Below are positions 36,506-47,700 of a stretch of DNA of 64,000 nucleotides, piece after piece (the stretch's first letter is position 1; each line of letters starts with the position of its first letter). Position numbers and translations under genes: made by a program. The stretch is from Gammaproteobacteria bacterium (GTDB lineage Bacteria; Pseudomonadota; Gammaproteobacteria; Pseudomonadales; Azotimanducaceae): contig VXNM01000014.1 in the NCBI GenBank assembly GCA_009840545.1, positions 59,197-123,196 on the forward strand, given 5' to 3'. The notes below the pieces were generated by a model. It worked only from the letters and a program-made list of their open reading frames with translations. It was not told where the DNA came from and made no database searches.

Positions 36506-37760
36506 GATTGAGTTTTCTTCCTCCTTTCTCGTAGTCAATGCGAATTTCACTATCAATGTGTATAGCTACTCGTTTTCCTGCTTCTACATAGATTGCGTCG
36601 ATGTCTTGGCTGGCTCGCTGAGCAAGCCAGGAAGCTGTCGATTGTGCCCCTCCTGCCGCGGTTTGTCCCAGTATGTACTTGCCTGTGTCGCCAGAGATTA
36701 GCGAGGAAATATTTCCGAGGGCGTTCATCACTTGAGTAGTCTCCAGTGAAGCCGCTGCATCCGCAGCAGCTTGAGTGGCCGTGAGCGCAGCTTGCTGAGC
36801 AAGAAAGGTCATGGCATTGCTTTTGCGGTGTCCTGCAATGCATGGAACACCGTGTTCGTCGGAAATCCAGCCAATTGAAGAGCCGGAGGACGAGCCTCCG
36901 TCCCCACTGCTCCCTACCGTTCGAATGGTCCCGTCGTCAAACACAAACGTGACTGATTCGAGCTTTCCGGATATGCAACCCAAAGTCCAGTCGCCGACTG
37001 CGTATCCGCTCCAAACCATTCCTTCCAAACCGTCGATGGACAGTCCGTTCGCCGCGAGATTGTCAAAGCCGGTCAAGACCTTGAAGGGCATGGGATCACG
37101 TACTTGACCTTGAAACGGAACCCGGCCAATGAGTGCCGTCATGGCCGTAGAACCGACCAGTGTTGCATTCCGAGGTATCGTGTAGACGGGTCGCACCACA
37201 GCCGCTCTATCCACCTCTCCAAACTCTCCGACTTGTCGTACCGAGTCAATCGGATCGATCCATACAAAAGGAGTCGAAGCCATACCAATCACATCCTGAG
37301 ATTGTCCACCAAACCCCGATCCAATCGGAACGCGGAACTGGCCTCCATCGCTTCGAAGGTCCTCAATCTGATCCGTCAAAGCGTCAATCTCGTCAAATAA
37401 TTCTCGGAGTTCGGTTTCGGCTCGCTGCCCTGCTCCACTTTGGCTTTGGTGATACTCCGAGATCTTTGATGCGATTCGGTTCGAAAGAACAGTTTCCATC
37501 TCTCCTCTGGCTTCATGCAAGTCGGCGTTGTCCCTACGCAAAGCGTCCACTTCGGAAATCAACTCGCTTACATTGGCCGTGAGCGTTTTGATGGTGTCCG
37601 CAGGCGAGTCAGCATCAGGATTTGGAGATGTAGGTACTGCTTCCAGTAGTGCGGGAGCTCTATCACCAGATCCACACGAATTCATGAAGACTAAGAAGAG
37701 CACGAGCAGCGTGACCACAGCAACAATTGGCAAGAGCTTGTTGTTGATATTCCAAGGCAT
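36462..37760 (-). CDS. TraB/VirB10-like core protein, TIGR03752 (PFL_4705) family
   Basis: A 432-residue inner-membrane-anchored core component. Layout: short cytoplasmic start, one membrane span (about 9-27, LLPIVAVVTLLVLFLVFMNS), a coiled coil rich in Asp/Leu/Arg (about 50-125), then the C-terminal TraB domain with VDRAAVVRPVYTIPRNATLVGSTAMTALIGRVPFQ and DPMPFKVLTGFDNLAANGLSI, ending in an alanine-rich helix (QQAALTATQAAADAAASLE) before VEAGKRVAIHIDSEIRIDYE. TraB-type proteins bridge the inner and outer membranes. It follows the TIGR03749 gene by two bases. Confidence 0.88.
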   Translation of the reverse strand: MPWNINNKLLPIVAVVTLLVLFLVFMNSCGSGDRAPALLEAVPTSPNPDADSPADTIKTLTANVSELISEVDALRRDNADLHEARGEMETVLSNRIASKISEYHQSQSGAGQRAETELRELFDEIDALTDQIEDLRSDGGQFRVPIGSGFGGQSQDVIGMASTPFVWIDPIDSVRQVGEFGEVDRAAVVRPVYTIPRNATLVGSTAMTALIGRVPFQGQVRDPMPFKVLTGFDNLAANGLSIDGLEGMVWSGYAVGDWTLGCISGKLESVTFVFDDGTIRTVGSSGDGGSSSGSSIGWISDEHGVPCIAGHRKSNAMTFLAQQAALTATQAAADAAASLETTQVMNALGNISSLISGDTGKYILGQTAAGGAQSTASWLAQRASQDIDAIYVEAGKRVAIHIDSEIRIDYEKGGRKLNHEQTIGSFVVPDLD

Positions 37761-37762
37761 TT

Positions 37763-38548
37763 CTACTGCTCTAGCGCTTGCTTGAAGGGGTACCTAGAAA
37801 TGAGGTACACCAAGGTTTGATCCGCTCCAGAGTCCTTGGGCAAGAGTCGATAGTGATGAAAGGTCGCGGTCAGCCATCTTCCTCGAAGTACACGCGGATG
37901 GAATTCCACAGGTTCATTACTGGTATTCGTAAGTTTGATTGCGGTGAGATACAGCCCCGAGTTCGTCTTCCAGGCTGCGTAAGGTTCCGTTCTTACATTC
38001 AGACCACGCACAAGTCCTCTTGAAGACTTTGGAATGGGCACGGGAAGCACACCTTTAGGTGCCCGAACGAGCCGTGGGGGTGAGTAGGCAAACTGAGCCG
38101 CAAAGCGTGTAAGAACCGCATAGTTGAGATCTCTAATCGCCGCTCGAGTATCCGATGAACTCTGAGCCGAGCGGACGTAGACGTTCTTGGATACGGCCGG
38201 TTCAGTGCCGGCCGCAAGATCAAACACGACGATCGATCCATCGGTCGTGGACCGCATGAGAACTCGTTGGCGTTCAAACGTCTCGGTTGCCAAGAAATAG
38301 ACCGAGTTCCCAATCGACTGAACTCGAACGATGGAACGCAGATTAGCGGGAAGACCCACGGACATCGGCTCCGCAAAGTGGACGATGCGTTCCTCTCCAA
38401 CCTCGAGATCGAGAGGGATTGGAGTCTTGTCCCAGACAAGATCCGTAGTGGAGGCCGTGACGGACGATGTTAGAAGTAGGAAAAGAGCAACGAGTTTACA
38501 CCTCCGTCGCGGCCTCACTTTTGTGTTTCTTTTCAACGATTTATTCAT
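37763..38548 (-). CDS. TraK/VirB9-like core protein, TIGR03749 (PFL_4704) family
   Basis: About 261 residues from the ATG at 38548. That start overlaps the end of the TIGR03746 gene and has GAAGGTG upstream; a longer frame to 38638 would run far into that gene. The signal peptide is RRRCKLVALFLLLTSSVTAS. The body has the family marks LEVGEERIVHFAEPMSVGLP, SIGNSVYFLATETFERQRVL and, at the C-terminus, VEFHPRVLRGRWLTATFHHYRL. It corresponds to the secretin-like TraK part of the core complex in the periplasm and outer membrane. Intact. Confidence 0.87.
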   Translation of the reverse strand: MNKSLKRNTKVRPRRRCKLVALFLLLTSSVTASTTDLVWDKTPIPLDLEVGEERIVHFAEPMSVGLPANLRSIVRVQSIGNSVYFLATETFERQRVLMRSTTDGSIVVFDLAAGTEPAVSKNVYVRSAQSSSDTRAAIRDLNYAVLTRFAAQFAYSPPRLVRAPKGVLPVPIPKSSRGLVRGLNVRTEPYAAWKTNSGLYLTAIKLTNTSNEPVEFHPRVLRGRWLTATFHHYRLLPKDSGADQTLVYLISRYPFKQALEQ

Positions 38549-39215
38549 TAACTGCATCACCTTCTTCGTCTTGATTGATGGATCCTTCGATTTCCTCTGG
38601 CAACAGTCGTCTCGGCCCTTCGCTACTAAAGCCATCAAGTGCCAGTCTCCAGGGATTCGACTCCGGATCGACCGCGTAGCGCACCACCCTAAGCGGATAT
38701 CGGATCAGGGTTCGTTTGATGGACATTCCCTTTACGGACTCTTGAAGTTCCATGTCCAACCAGACGACCCACACACTTTCACTCAGGACATCGACTCGCA
38801 TTTCACTGTAGCCGTGTCCAACTCGTTCTTGCATACCTCTGACGCGATTGATCAACTCGCCTCTTCTTCCCTTTAGCTCAACTTCTTTTTCCAATTCAGT
38901 TTGGAACTTGGGAGTGAGGTACGGTGCAAGGCTGAAAATGGCTTTGCCATAGTCCTCTGCGCCGTTCTCTGGCCAGCGATTAAGTTGCTGAAAAATATAG
39001 AAAGCAAAGGAGTAGATGTTGGCGGGTTCAGGAGAGTCCGGTTTGATCGCGGCTCCGGAACGGAGATCCGGAGGGATGTGGACGACGATGTCGTTGGGTG
39101 CTCGTAGTAGACAGAACTCGAGTGCCAGAATGACGACAACCTGGATACCAATCACTGCCCACAGCGTCCTCAAGTGAGATCGAACGTTGTCAATTTCGTG
39201 CCTATATCGACGCAT
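38541..39215 (-). CDS. VirB8/TraE-like protein, TIGR03746 (PFL_4703) family
   Basis: A 224-residue inner-membrane protein with an N-terminal span (about 17-36, LWAVIGIQVVVILALEFCLL) and a periplasmic domain of the TraE/VirB8 type: VHIPPDLRSGAAIKPDSPEPANIYSFAFYIFQQLNRWPENG is the conserved entry (shown in pieces across residues 45-86), followed by YLTPKFQTELEKEV and MSIKRTLIRYPLRVVRY. It links the inner-membrane platform to the core. It overlaps the preceding TIGR03750 gene by 14 bases and the following gene by eight. Confidence 0.87.
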   Translation of the reverse strand: MRRYRHEIDNVRSHLRTLWAVIGIQVVVILALEFCLLRAPNDIVVHIPPDLRSGAAIKPDSPEPANIYSFAFYIFQQLNRWPENGAEDYGKAIFSLAPYLTPKFQTELEKEVELKGRRGELINRVRGMQERVGHGYSEMRVDVLSESVWVVWLDMELQESVKGMSIKRTLIRYPLRVVRYAVDPESNPWRLALDGFSSEGPRRLLPEEIEGSINQDEEGDAVNE

Positions 39216-39570
39216 GTTCGTTTCTACCGAGACCCCAGGCCCCTGACCGCAACACGAATGGCGACCTCATAATCTTCTTTTCAGCCAGCACTATCCTCAA
39301 TCTCTGTTGGTAATACCCATCAGGGCGTCCAGCCTTCATTTTTTGGAAGAATCCTGCTCCAAGAACGACAGATCCTATAACGCAGACACCCGTCGCTCCG
39401 AGACCCATCGTGACTGCGCCAAACAGCAGTCCTACAATCAGGCAGACAGGTAACCAAAACACAGTAGCTACGACAACGATGACTAGAAGCTCTGTCGTAG
39501 AACAACCCTTGAAGATTGAAGGTTCCTCGTTCATGCGATCCGCTACGCGTTCTTCCAGTGCTTCGCTCAC
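39202..39570 (-). CDS. TraL-like membrane protein, TIGR03750 family
   Basis: A 122-residue protein with two membrane spans (about 29-50 and 54-74: LLVIVVVATVFWLPVCLIVG and MGLGATGVCVIGSVVLGAGF) between RMNEEPSIFKGCSTTELL and RPDGYYQQRLRI. The end, RSGAWGLGRNEHAS, is a hallmark of TIGR03750. It is the counterpart of TraL in F-type systems, a small inner-membrane element of the channel. It follows the TIGR03745 gene by three bases. Confidence 0.86.
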   Translation of the reverse strand: MSEALEERVADRMNEEPSIFKGCSTTELLVIVVVATVFWLPVCLIVGLLFGAVTMGLGATGVCVIGSVVLGAGFFQKMKAGRPDGYYQQRLRIVLAEKKIMRSPFVLRSGAWGLGRNEHASI

Positions 39571-39573
39571 GGA

Positions 39574-39909
39574 CTAAAAGATTCCTGCTGCTTCCGTCAG
39601 TAGATAGCTCGCAAAAATGAGTACTACTGCACCAACGACGGCCAGCACACCCACTTCAGCCCACTCGGCTTTGCCTTGCCTCGCTTCGTTGAATTTCGCG
39701 AATCCTACGTATGCCACCCAGAGAAATCCCACTGCGGCAATCGCGAGACCTAGTACGAGGCTTCCGTCCTTGATATAGCCAGAAATCAGAGCAATCCAAT
39801 CGCCGTCAGTCGGAGCTGTACTTGGAGCAACCGCCGTGGGTAAATCAGCGCGTAACAGATCCGAGATTGCGATGTAAATTCTCAAATAGAGTTTTTGAAT
39901 CAATAACAT
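39574..39909 (-). CDS. ICE membrane protein, TIGR03745 (PFL_4702) family
   Basis: A 111-residue protein with an N-terminal region that may be cleaved or exposed (LYLRIYIAISDLLRADLPTAV), two hydrophobic segments (GSLVLGLAIAAVGFLWVAYVGF and VGVLAVVGAVVLIFASYLLT) separated by a charged loop (NEARQGKAEWAE). The paired helices with a charged turn are like pilin-type subunits, and this family, with TIGR03758, is thought to provide the conjugative pilus or channel subunit. Intact, in operon. Confidence 0.85.
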   Translation of the reverse strand: MLLIQKLYLRIYIAISDLLRADLPTAVAPSTAPTDGDWIALISGYIKDGSLVLGLAIAAVGFLWVAYVGFAKFNEARQGKAEWAEVGVLAVVGAVVLIFASYLLTEAAGIF

Positions 39910-39954
39910 ATGAGTTATTCCTCAAGTGAAGTTGAAAACTGTTTAATGGAGCTA

Positions 39955-40185
39955 CTAACGGATGTAGTACCCAAGAATCATGAGCACAATTGCTGCTCGA
40001 ACTACTTGCCAGAGCAAGTCGTAGATTTCAATATCGCCGGTACGCCAAGCACGAAAGGATCCAAGGGCAACCCAAGCAACCCAGAGGGTTGCGAGTACAG
40101 CCACTGAACCAGCAATGGCGAAAAGCAGCGCATCGGCCGATAGACCCGATCCTGCTTGAAATGCAGCTTCTTGCAGACTAGTCAC
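39955..40185 (-). CDS. ICE membrane protein, TIGR03758 (PFL_4701) family
   Basis: A 76-residue protein: QEAAFQAGSGLSADAL, span 1 (LLFAIAGSVAVLATLWVAWVA), charged turn SFRAWRTGDIEIYDL, span 2 (VRAAIVLMILGYYI). This matches the PFL_4701 family, a small pilin-like inner-membrane protein. It starts within the end of the RAQPRD gene with a four-base ATGA overlap. The 45-base gap after it is the largest between this group of transfer genes. Confidence 0.85.
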   Translation of the reverse strand: MTSLQEAAFQAGSGLSADALLFAIAGSVAVLATLWVAWVALGSFRAWRTGDIEIYDLLWQVVRAAIVLMILGYYIR

Positions 40186-40481
40186 TGCCGGTAGTCTCCC
40201 TGTAGGGGTTCAAAAGTTTTAGGTTCGGTGGATGGAGCGTCGAGATGATCTTGAATCCCGTTCTTTACGAGTTTCAGATCACGACGCAGCCAGTCATATC
40301 GGAATCGAATGCGCTCTGTGGAGTCAGATTCGCGCTCAGCCTTGTCGATCAGTTCGTTGAGTTGTTCCAATTCTTCGATGATTTTCTCGAGTGCATCTTG
40401 CTCCCGGTCGGTCGTAGCTAAGGGTGTTCCCACGCAAAGGACACATGCGATTACTATTCCTAGAAGACTTGCTTTTCTCAA
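40182..40481 (-). CDS. ICE RAQPRD-family periplasmic protein
   Basis: A 99-residue exported protein: signal peptide (KASLLGIVIACVLCVGTPLA, 3-22) then a helical domain. The name-giving motif region reads ESDSTERIRFRYDWLRRDL here, so the RAQPRD signature itself is modified, but length, export signal, position directly before TIGR03758 and the downstream helix fit the family. Its role is unknown. It heads the nine-gene operon down to traC; the operator-like dyad at 40571-40590 lies 89 bases upstream. Confidence 0.83.
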   Translation of the reverse strand: MRKASLLGIVIACVLCVGTPLATTDREQDALEKIIEELEQLNELIDKAERESDSTERIRFRYDWLRRDLKLVKNGIQDHLDAPSTEPKTFEPLQGDYRQ

Positions 40482-40570
40482 TTGATCCCCCTATAGGTCA
40501 ACAGATGGGGGAATGATGTGGATGGGAATGAAGGATTGAAGTGAATTTCAATCCTTGAAGTGTACAGATT

Positions 40571-40590
40571 TACTGTTTATTTATACAGTA
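40571..40590 (-). promoter_or_regulatory. ICE operator element, copy S1 (LexA-box-like), upstream of RAQPRD-traC operon
   Basis: On the minus strand TACTGTATAAATAAACAGTA: a near-perfect dyad with CTGT-N8-ACAG, as in LexA boxes. The 11-base core ACTGTAYAAAT is shared exactly with S2, S3a, S3b and S4. It is 89 bases before the first codon of the transfer operon. Confidence 0.7.
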
Positions 40591-41751
40591 TCCCTGTTTG
40601 GACTCAACGCTTGCAGGTTTAGACATCAAATGCATCCAAAGCTAATGATCCGGATTGCATGATTCAGTTCAATGGATCCATATTGTCAGGGACTCATGCG
40701 TCGTTGTAAGCGTGATTTACCGACATATTCAAGCAAAATGCCGATGAGATCGACATGAACCATAAGCAATTCGATAGATATAGGACTATATTGAGGCGGA
40801 ACGTTGGTCGCAAGCCGTCGCGACTGCGAGGAGGTCATCGTGTTCACGGCGGAAGCACTATGGGTCGAATTGGCAGTCGTCGTCAGGATACTAGTAACCG
40901 GGGCCATCTGAGCCGCCTGCGCTCGTTGCATCCTTGAGATTCGCCCCACTCCCTACGTTCGCGTGCTAGTGATGGCAGCTACTGCCCACGACAAACCCCG
41001 CTAAAAAATTATCGAGACTTTAAACCTATATGTCAATATGGGTGCCTATAAATCTACTTTAAAACGATCAACTGACTAAACAGAGCACTCCAATAGGACT
41101 CCTCACACATGTAGGTGTCGTACGCAAAGACCAGCTGCATAGGAGCATATCGGGTTTCGCAACATGGGTCCGATACTTGCCTTGGCTAAAGCACACTTGA
41201 CGCAACTAGATCGTGTTCATAGTGGTGCGGTTTCGTTGTTCCATCCATCTATCCATTGACAAAGAGGATTATTCTGTCTACGCTCAAAATCCCGCACTTC
41301 CGCTTTCTTAACAGTATCTTTACGGGATTTTTGCTGAACACCCGTATATTTCGCGTCCGTTGTTGACTCACACCAGTCTTAGACTGTCCTTCAAGAAAAT
41401 AGCGACTTTCACAGCCCCCAAGAAATCAACAATCGAAGATCGCTTTGGGTTGTTCACCCATCGATTTTGAGTTCATTCATGGACGCGTTTGAGCCAAGCA
41501 TTCAGCCCCAATGATGCCAACGAAACCCAATAGCTATAGACACCAATCAAAGCAAGTGGCATCCTGAGCAAGAGCGGCTCTCTATACGTCTTCAGACCAT
41601 AGTTTTCAAATTCGAAATATTCATGCTTTTTTGAGAGCAACACAAGCTAATTTGCACGAATAAATCTTAAAATTTTGACAAACACTAGCGCAGGAAGCGA
41701 CACGCTAAGTGGCCTGTCGATGTGCATATCCAAAACCGAATTGAGTGACAA
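40591..41751. other. Long divergent intergenic region before giant protease
   Basis: About 1.16 kb with no convincing gene; a minus frame at 40686-40949 has no recognisable content. It is more A+T rich than its surroundings towards the protease start. A TTGACA is present at 41257 but no good partner -10 is near. It must hold the promoter of the plus-strand protease and perhaps remnants of the insertion that brought the block. Confidence 0.45.
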
Positions 41752-44700
41752 ATGAAAAATCGCAGACTGCTAATTCTGTCCCTTTCGTTTGCAGCCGCAT
41801 CGCTTGTAGCAATCGCGATCGTCTGTTTGAACATCGGGAACCCCACTCTTGCCGAACGAGACCACATTGAACACATTCGTTTGGAATTGACGAATCAAAT
41901 TCGAAATTATGAGGACGAAGCCGGTGCACCCCAACACATCGACAATTCTCTGGTCTCGTCCAAAGAGGAAAAATCTCGTTCCACGAGCGTTCAGCCCTCA
42001 CAATTAGCCACAACAGATCCCAATTACTCGACCGTGTCTACCACTCACGAAATCACGATCGAGAAATCGGCAGATCGCGCCCAAACCGACTCTCCCCATC
42101 TCACTAGCGAACCTCGAAAGATCGATTGGTTGGAAGATCCTTCAGCTCTTGATCGACTCATTGAAGCGGCACATGTTGCAGGTCGTGATTGGAGCTTTGC
42201 GTGGTTACAACTAACTAGTCCTCAAGATCACGAATTCGTGACACAGACCCTCGCCAATTTGGATGTGCAAGCGATAGGTTTCTCCGGTGATCTGGTCAGG
42301 GTCAAAGCGTCTACTGATCGCGAGAGCTTAAATTCGATCATCGAACTTCCATGGGTCAACGGACTTGGGGCATTGCCCTTTGAAAGAAAATTCGACGCCC
42401 ATCTTGAGCAACAACTGAATGACTCCTCGCCAAACCCCCTACCCGTATTCATAACCGTAATGGATTCGAACATGCAACAGGCGTTCCGACAGGAACTCAA
42501 GCAAATTGGAGTTGCAACTGGTTACTTTGATTCATCAATTCGTGCGATGGCTGCGCTTGTCGATCAGAAGCAGCTGGAGTTAGTGTCTAGACTAGATTTC
42601 GTCCAGGGGATTGAACCAATTGGAATTGTGGAGATTGCGCATGACTCCGCAATCCCTCAACTAGGTGCAGACGGACTGCGAACAATCGGCAACACAAACG
42701 GTGCATATGAGGGAATCAGTGGGGTATCAACACCGATAGCGGTCATGGACACAGGCTTGAACACCAATCACGTCGCGATTTCAGAACTGCGCAAGAGTAT
42801 TTGCGGCGAGAACTTTGTGGGTTTTGAAGATGACGATCTCTGGTTCGATGATCATGGACACGGAACCCACGTTACGGGAACCGTGGCCGGCAGTGGATAC
42901 TTTCTCCCAAGTCTAGCAGGAGTAGCTCCAAGTGTAGAACACATTCGATTTGCAAAAGTGCTGTCGTCTTTCGGGTTTGGGGATGCATTGGGAATCATCC
43001 GAGGGATGGACTATTTAGGAGAAGAGACGACATGCAATTTCAATGGGAACACACCAGACCCCGTCAAACCTCTTGTCGTCAATATGAGCCTCGCCTTAAC
43101 AAGCTTGACTAACGACAGCAGAGGATTGGGAGCTAGAAAGCTTGATTCAATGGTCTGGAGCAAAAAGCAGGTCTACGTGGTGGCCAACGCAAACTCCAAC
43201 ATATATGGTTACTCAAACTATAGCGCAGCAAAGAACTCCCTGGCCGTCGCTATGGCGTGGGATAGTGGCGACATAGCCTTTCTCAGTAGCCGGGGTCCGT
43301 CAATAGATGGACGACTTCTACCTTTGATCACAGGAACCGGTGTCAGTGTTGTCTCCGCGGAAGGCGGTGGAGCCTGGGATACGTACAGGTCTGCAAGCGG
43401 AACCAGCATGGCGTCTCCTGCGGTTGCTGGTGTGGTAGCACTTTTGATGGATGCATCACACGACCACCGGGAGCAACCCGCTCTGGTTCGCGCTCAACTG
43501 ATGGCGAGTGCAATCAAGCCTGATTCTTGGTTTGAGTCCGACTCAATGTTTCCTCGAAACAACACGAACGGCCCCGGTTCCATTCAGGCGGAATTTGGCA
43601 TGGGCTTGGCGTCCGCAAGAACTAGCATTCTCAACAACGAATCCGAGAACGGGTGGACGAGTTCAGGGGTCGCAGTAGAAGTAGAGCATGGCGATACCGC
43701 CTACACCGACATCGAAGTACCCGAAGGAACAAGTCGAATCGACGTTGTAATGACATGGGACGAACAGGCGACCGATACCATCGCGAATGCGGTGCTAAAC
43801 GACATGAACCTTTGGCTCGACTACGAGGCTGATTGTGGCGTAGGTCCCTGTGGCGAATACTCGTCTCGTTCAACGATCGACAACGTCGAGTGGATTATCT
43901 TGAATAATCCGGAACCGGGCGTCTATCGCCTGAAAGTCGAAGCAGCCCGCGTATATACCGAGGCTCCACGCGTAGGCGTTGCATGGACAGTTATCCAAGG
44001 GGATTCCTCTCCCAAACTCTCAATCGAACCAAGTCAGGAAATCTTCGAGACTCCAAACGGACAATCTCATGACCACGATGTGGAACTGACGATTACATCG
44101 GACTCCTATGTTTCCTCGGGCACTAGATTGCATGTTGATTGCAGAACTTTGGATGGCGATGCGTGCGGAACGATTGGCTTCAAGCGGAGAAACGATAGCA
44201 CGGTTTCGAGACGGTATGGAGGCCAAGTTCAACGTGAAGATGGAGTTGAGCTCGTGCTAGAGGAGCAAACTTTCCTAACCATTGGGGAAGTCGCATTGGG
44301 TGAGACACAAGACGTCGTCGTGCACTTGAGTACGGAATTTGACGAACCCGTATGGATTTACTTTACCGTGTCTTCTTGGAACGGAGATGGAGACAGTACA
44401 GCAGTACTATTTCGTCCTGCGGGGGACGACAGCATGAGTCCCGCAATTGAGAGTCCCGAGAACGCTGCGTTCCTTGGAGCAGTGCCCATCGTCGGCGATC
44501 GAGGTTCATTCGATTTCGACCCGCTACGCTCATGGACTGAAGGTGGAGAACCTACGGTTCTCACAACTGGGTTGCGTCCTGCTCGTTCTGTCTGGTTTAA
44601 GTGGCAACCTGACGAAACAGGACTGGTCACATTCCAAGTGTCACCGCGATTTAGGGACGATGAACTACTCAACTCGCATGCACCTTCGATTGATGTATTC

Positions 44701-47700
44701 CAACTGTCTGAGGGGTGCTGTGGTCCTGCAGCGTCTCCCAGAGTCGCGTCATCGGTTTGGTCCGCTCAGTTGTTCGCTCTCGAGGGCTACGAATACGGCG
44801 TTCGTGTAAGCCACAACAACGCATCGATACCACTCACGTTGAACTGGATGAGTGGAGAACGTCCAAGAAACGACAACTTTGCTAACGCCGTTGTCTTGGC
44901 AGGGGCAAGTGGAGAGACATCGGGTAGCAATCTAGGAGCAACGCTGGAGCCTGGTGAACTATATGGCCAACTTGCTTCTACAGTTTGGTACGAGTGGACT
45001 GCCCCCGAAGACGGAAGTTGGCGGTTCCAAATTGAAGATACGCTCATAGTGCAGGTACTGGCTTTTGTTGGAGACACCGTCGGAGACCTGAGACTAGTGT
45101 CCGATGTGCGTAGACCAGGCGAGCCGATACAGTTTTCCGCGAAGGAAGGCGGCACTTATCACATCATGGTTGCATCTCCTAGCTCCGACTCCGGGGGATG
45201 GGAGTTCGACAAACTTTCGTGGGAAAAAGTCGAAGGGTCCGCTAGCAGCAACGACATGTTCGAATTCGCCAACGTACTAACCGACGACCAAAACGGCAGT
45301 CAGTTTGTATCGACGGGTGGCGGCGCGAGCGTGGAACCCGATGAACCGATGGAGAGCGGCATTCAAACTCGATGGTGGAAATGGAGAGCACCAGCAGCAG
45401 GAACTTTTACCTGGTATTGGAACGAAGCAACCCTAGATGTTGCAGTCTTTTCAGGCAGTTCGTTTTCGCAACTAGAACCTTCGATGAGAACAGACGACAC
45501 AACAAGCCGACTGGAATTTGCAATAGACGCTAACCAGGATGAAGAGTATTGGTTTTCGATAGGCCGCAAACAGCACGAGTTTTTGGCCTACATTCCGAGT
45601 GTCAGCTCAAGCACCACACTTAGTTGGGGCGCTACACCCGAAAACAACACGCTCGACGGAGCGATCAGTCTCAGTGGTCCACGAGGATCGGAAGACGGCA
45701 GTGTTCAGTACGCGACTACTGAATCCGATGGGCTCTCTGGTCTAGGACACTCTTCCCTGTGGTACACCTACGAAGTTGAAGAGTCGGGCTGGTATCGCTT
45801 TTATGTTGGTGGGTCTTCATTCCAACCTACCCGCCTCGCGGCGTTTAATCGATCGGGAGAGAATCAAGATCTTGAACTCATTATGGTTTCACGTCCTGGG
45901 GGATTCTTCAGCGAATATCCAATCGAAGTCTACGTCTACGGAGAAGCAGGCACTTCAATTGTTCTCCGTGTAGGAAGTACTGTTAGCCATAGTTCAAGTT
46001 CATTCACTCTTCGATGGGAACCTAGCTCCGCTCCTCAGTGGTTGCGCTATCTCGGACGGATTGCGCACGGACGTCGCGACGGATCCGGAAACATTGCAAA
46101 GCTTCCCACACCCGGGGAATCGGTATTCAATGAAGACGGTACTGCTCTCTATATCGCCACGCAGTCCGGTTTGAACACTTTCAGTCGAGACCCTGAGTCA
46201 GGCGAGTTGACTTACGAGAACCGATCCCATGATATTCACCCACAAAGTTTCTTGCTGTGGGATGCCCATAGATCTAGACTCTACGCGAATCACGCCGATA
46301 TGTGGTGGGTGTACGAACCGGATGAAGATGACTCTCTGAAACTGGCCCTGATCGATGTTCACTACGGATTGGGAACAACGACCACTAGCAATACATACGG
46401 TACTCCCTCGTTGTATATGGAACCGGAAGGGAACTTTCTATACCGAACCTTGGCGAACGAACAAACCGTCTATACATTCGATTCAGAAGGCAAGCTCGTT
46501 TATTGGGGTGGCTTCGCAGTGCCGCGGCGCGCGATATTTCCTTCCCAACGAGCGAACGATTGGTACAGCACCACCAACAGTACGATCTTCTTGGACAGTC
46601 GAATCGTGGGAAGTGCTTTCTTTGAGAGAAACGGATCTCACGCTATGTCGGGCAGAAACACCCGAGTGATTGGATCCAATCATGCTGGCGAGTATGTCTT
46701 TGTAGCTGACACCTATGTTGCTTCTGTTCTTCGTAAGGACTTTGAAACTGGCGAGCTATCCAGGGAAGCAAGTGAGAACTTCTTTAGCCTTGGGGTAACC
46801 GATTGCGGAGGTGTTTTCGTACGTAATGACAAACTTGCAGCCGATGTAATTTGCGGACGCGGGGGTTATGTTTTCGAGTTCGACTCCGATTCCGAAGAGA
46901 TAGACCTCTCCGACAACTTCGTGAACGCAGGGTCCTTCTTCCGAGTTCAAGACAGATTTGGGCGAATCGTACCTCGGTACGCTTTAACCGAGTCCAAGTC
47001 AGTCACCGCGAGCCCTGACGGTAGACACCTCTATGCGTCAACGAGAGATCACGGTGTTCTCATCTTTGAACGATTTGGCAATCTCGTCATTGAAGAGAAC
47101 GAAGAGGTAGAAGATGCGACTATCGAACCCAGGCGACTCGATCTTCTGCGAGCCTCGCCGAACCGAGTTCAATTTGGCGACGAGTCTGCAATCGATGGTT
47201 GCTTGTCCGCGAGCGGTTGGACGATTGACGGCGTTAGTTACCAGGTTGCAAGTTCTAAGTGGCAAGAACGTAGTTTGGGCGATGAATGGCAAGATATTGA
47301 TGACACCTTGACCTATTTGCAACTCTGTTCCTACAACCCAGGTGAAGAGAACGAGTACCGCATGGTGGCACAGTTTGCTATTGATGGAGTCCTTGTCGAC
47401 TACACAAGCAATTTCTTCGCCAACCTGCCATACGATTTCTTGGCTAGCCTTGTGGTCGAACCAGGCTCGGTGACCTTAAACAATCAAACCTACACCGAAT
47501 GCGCGACAGTCTTTGATACCACCATCAATGAAGTGGTTTATTCCGTCGCAAACTCGAAGTGGCAATCGCGAGAGAATGCGGATTCGCCTTGGTTGGACGT
47601 GGATGGTACGGAGACGGCTGGAGAACTCTGTCCCTACGAACCAAGTGACGATCAGGAATATCGCCTAGTCGGAGTTATGACGGTCGCAGGAGAACGTGGC

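Noticed and set aside
40686-40949. 87-codon minus-strand frame in the long gap before the protease
   Set aside because: Low-complexity, no start signal, no recognisable motif; most likely chance.
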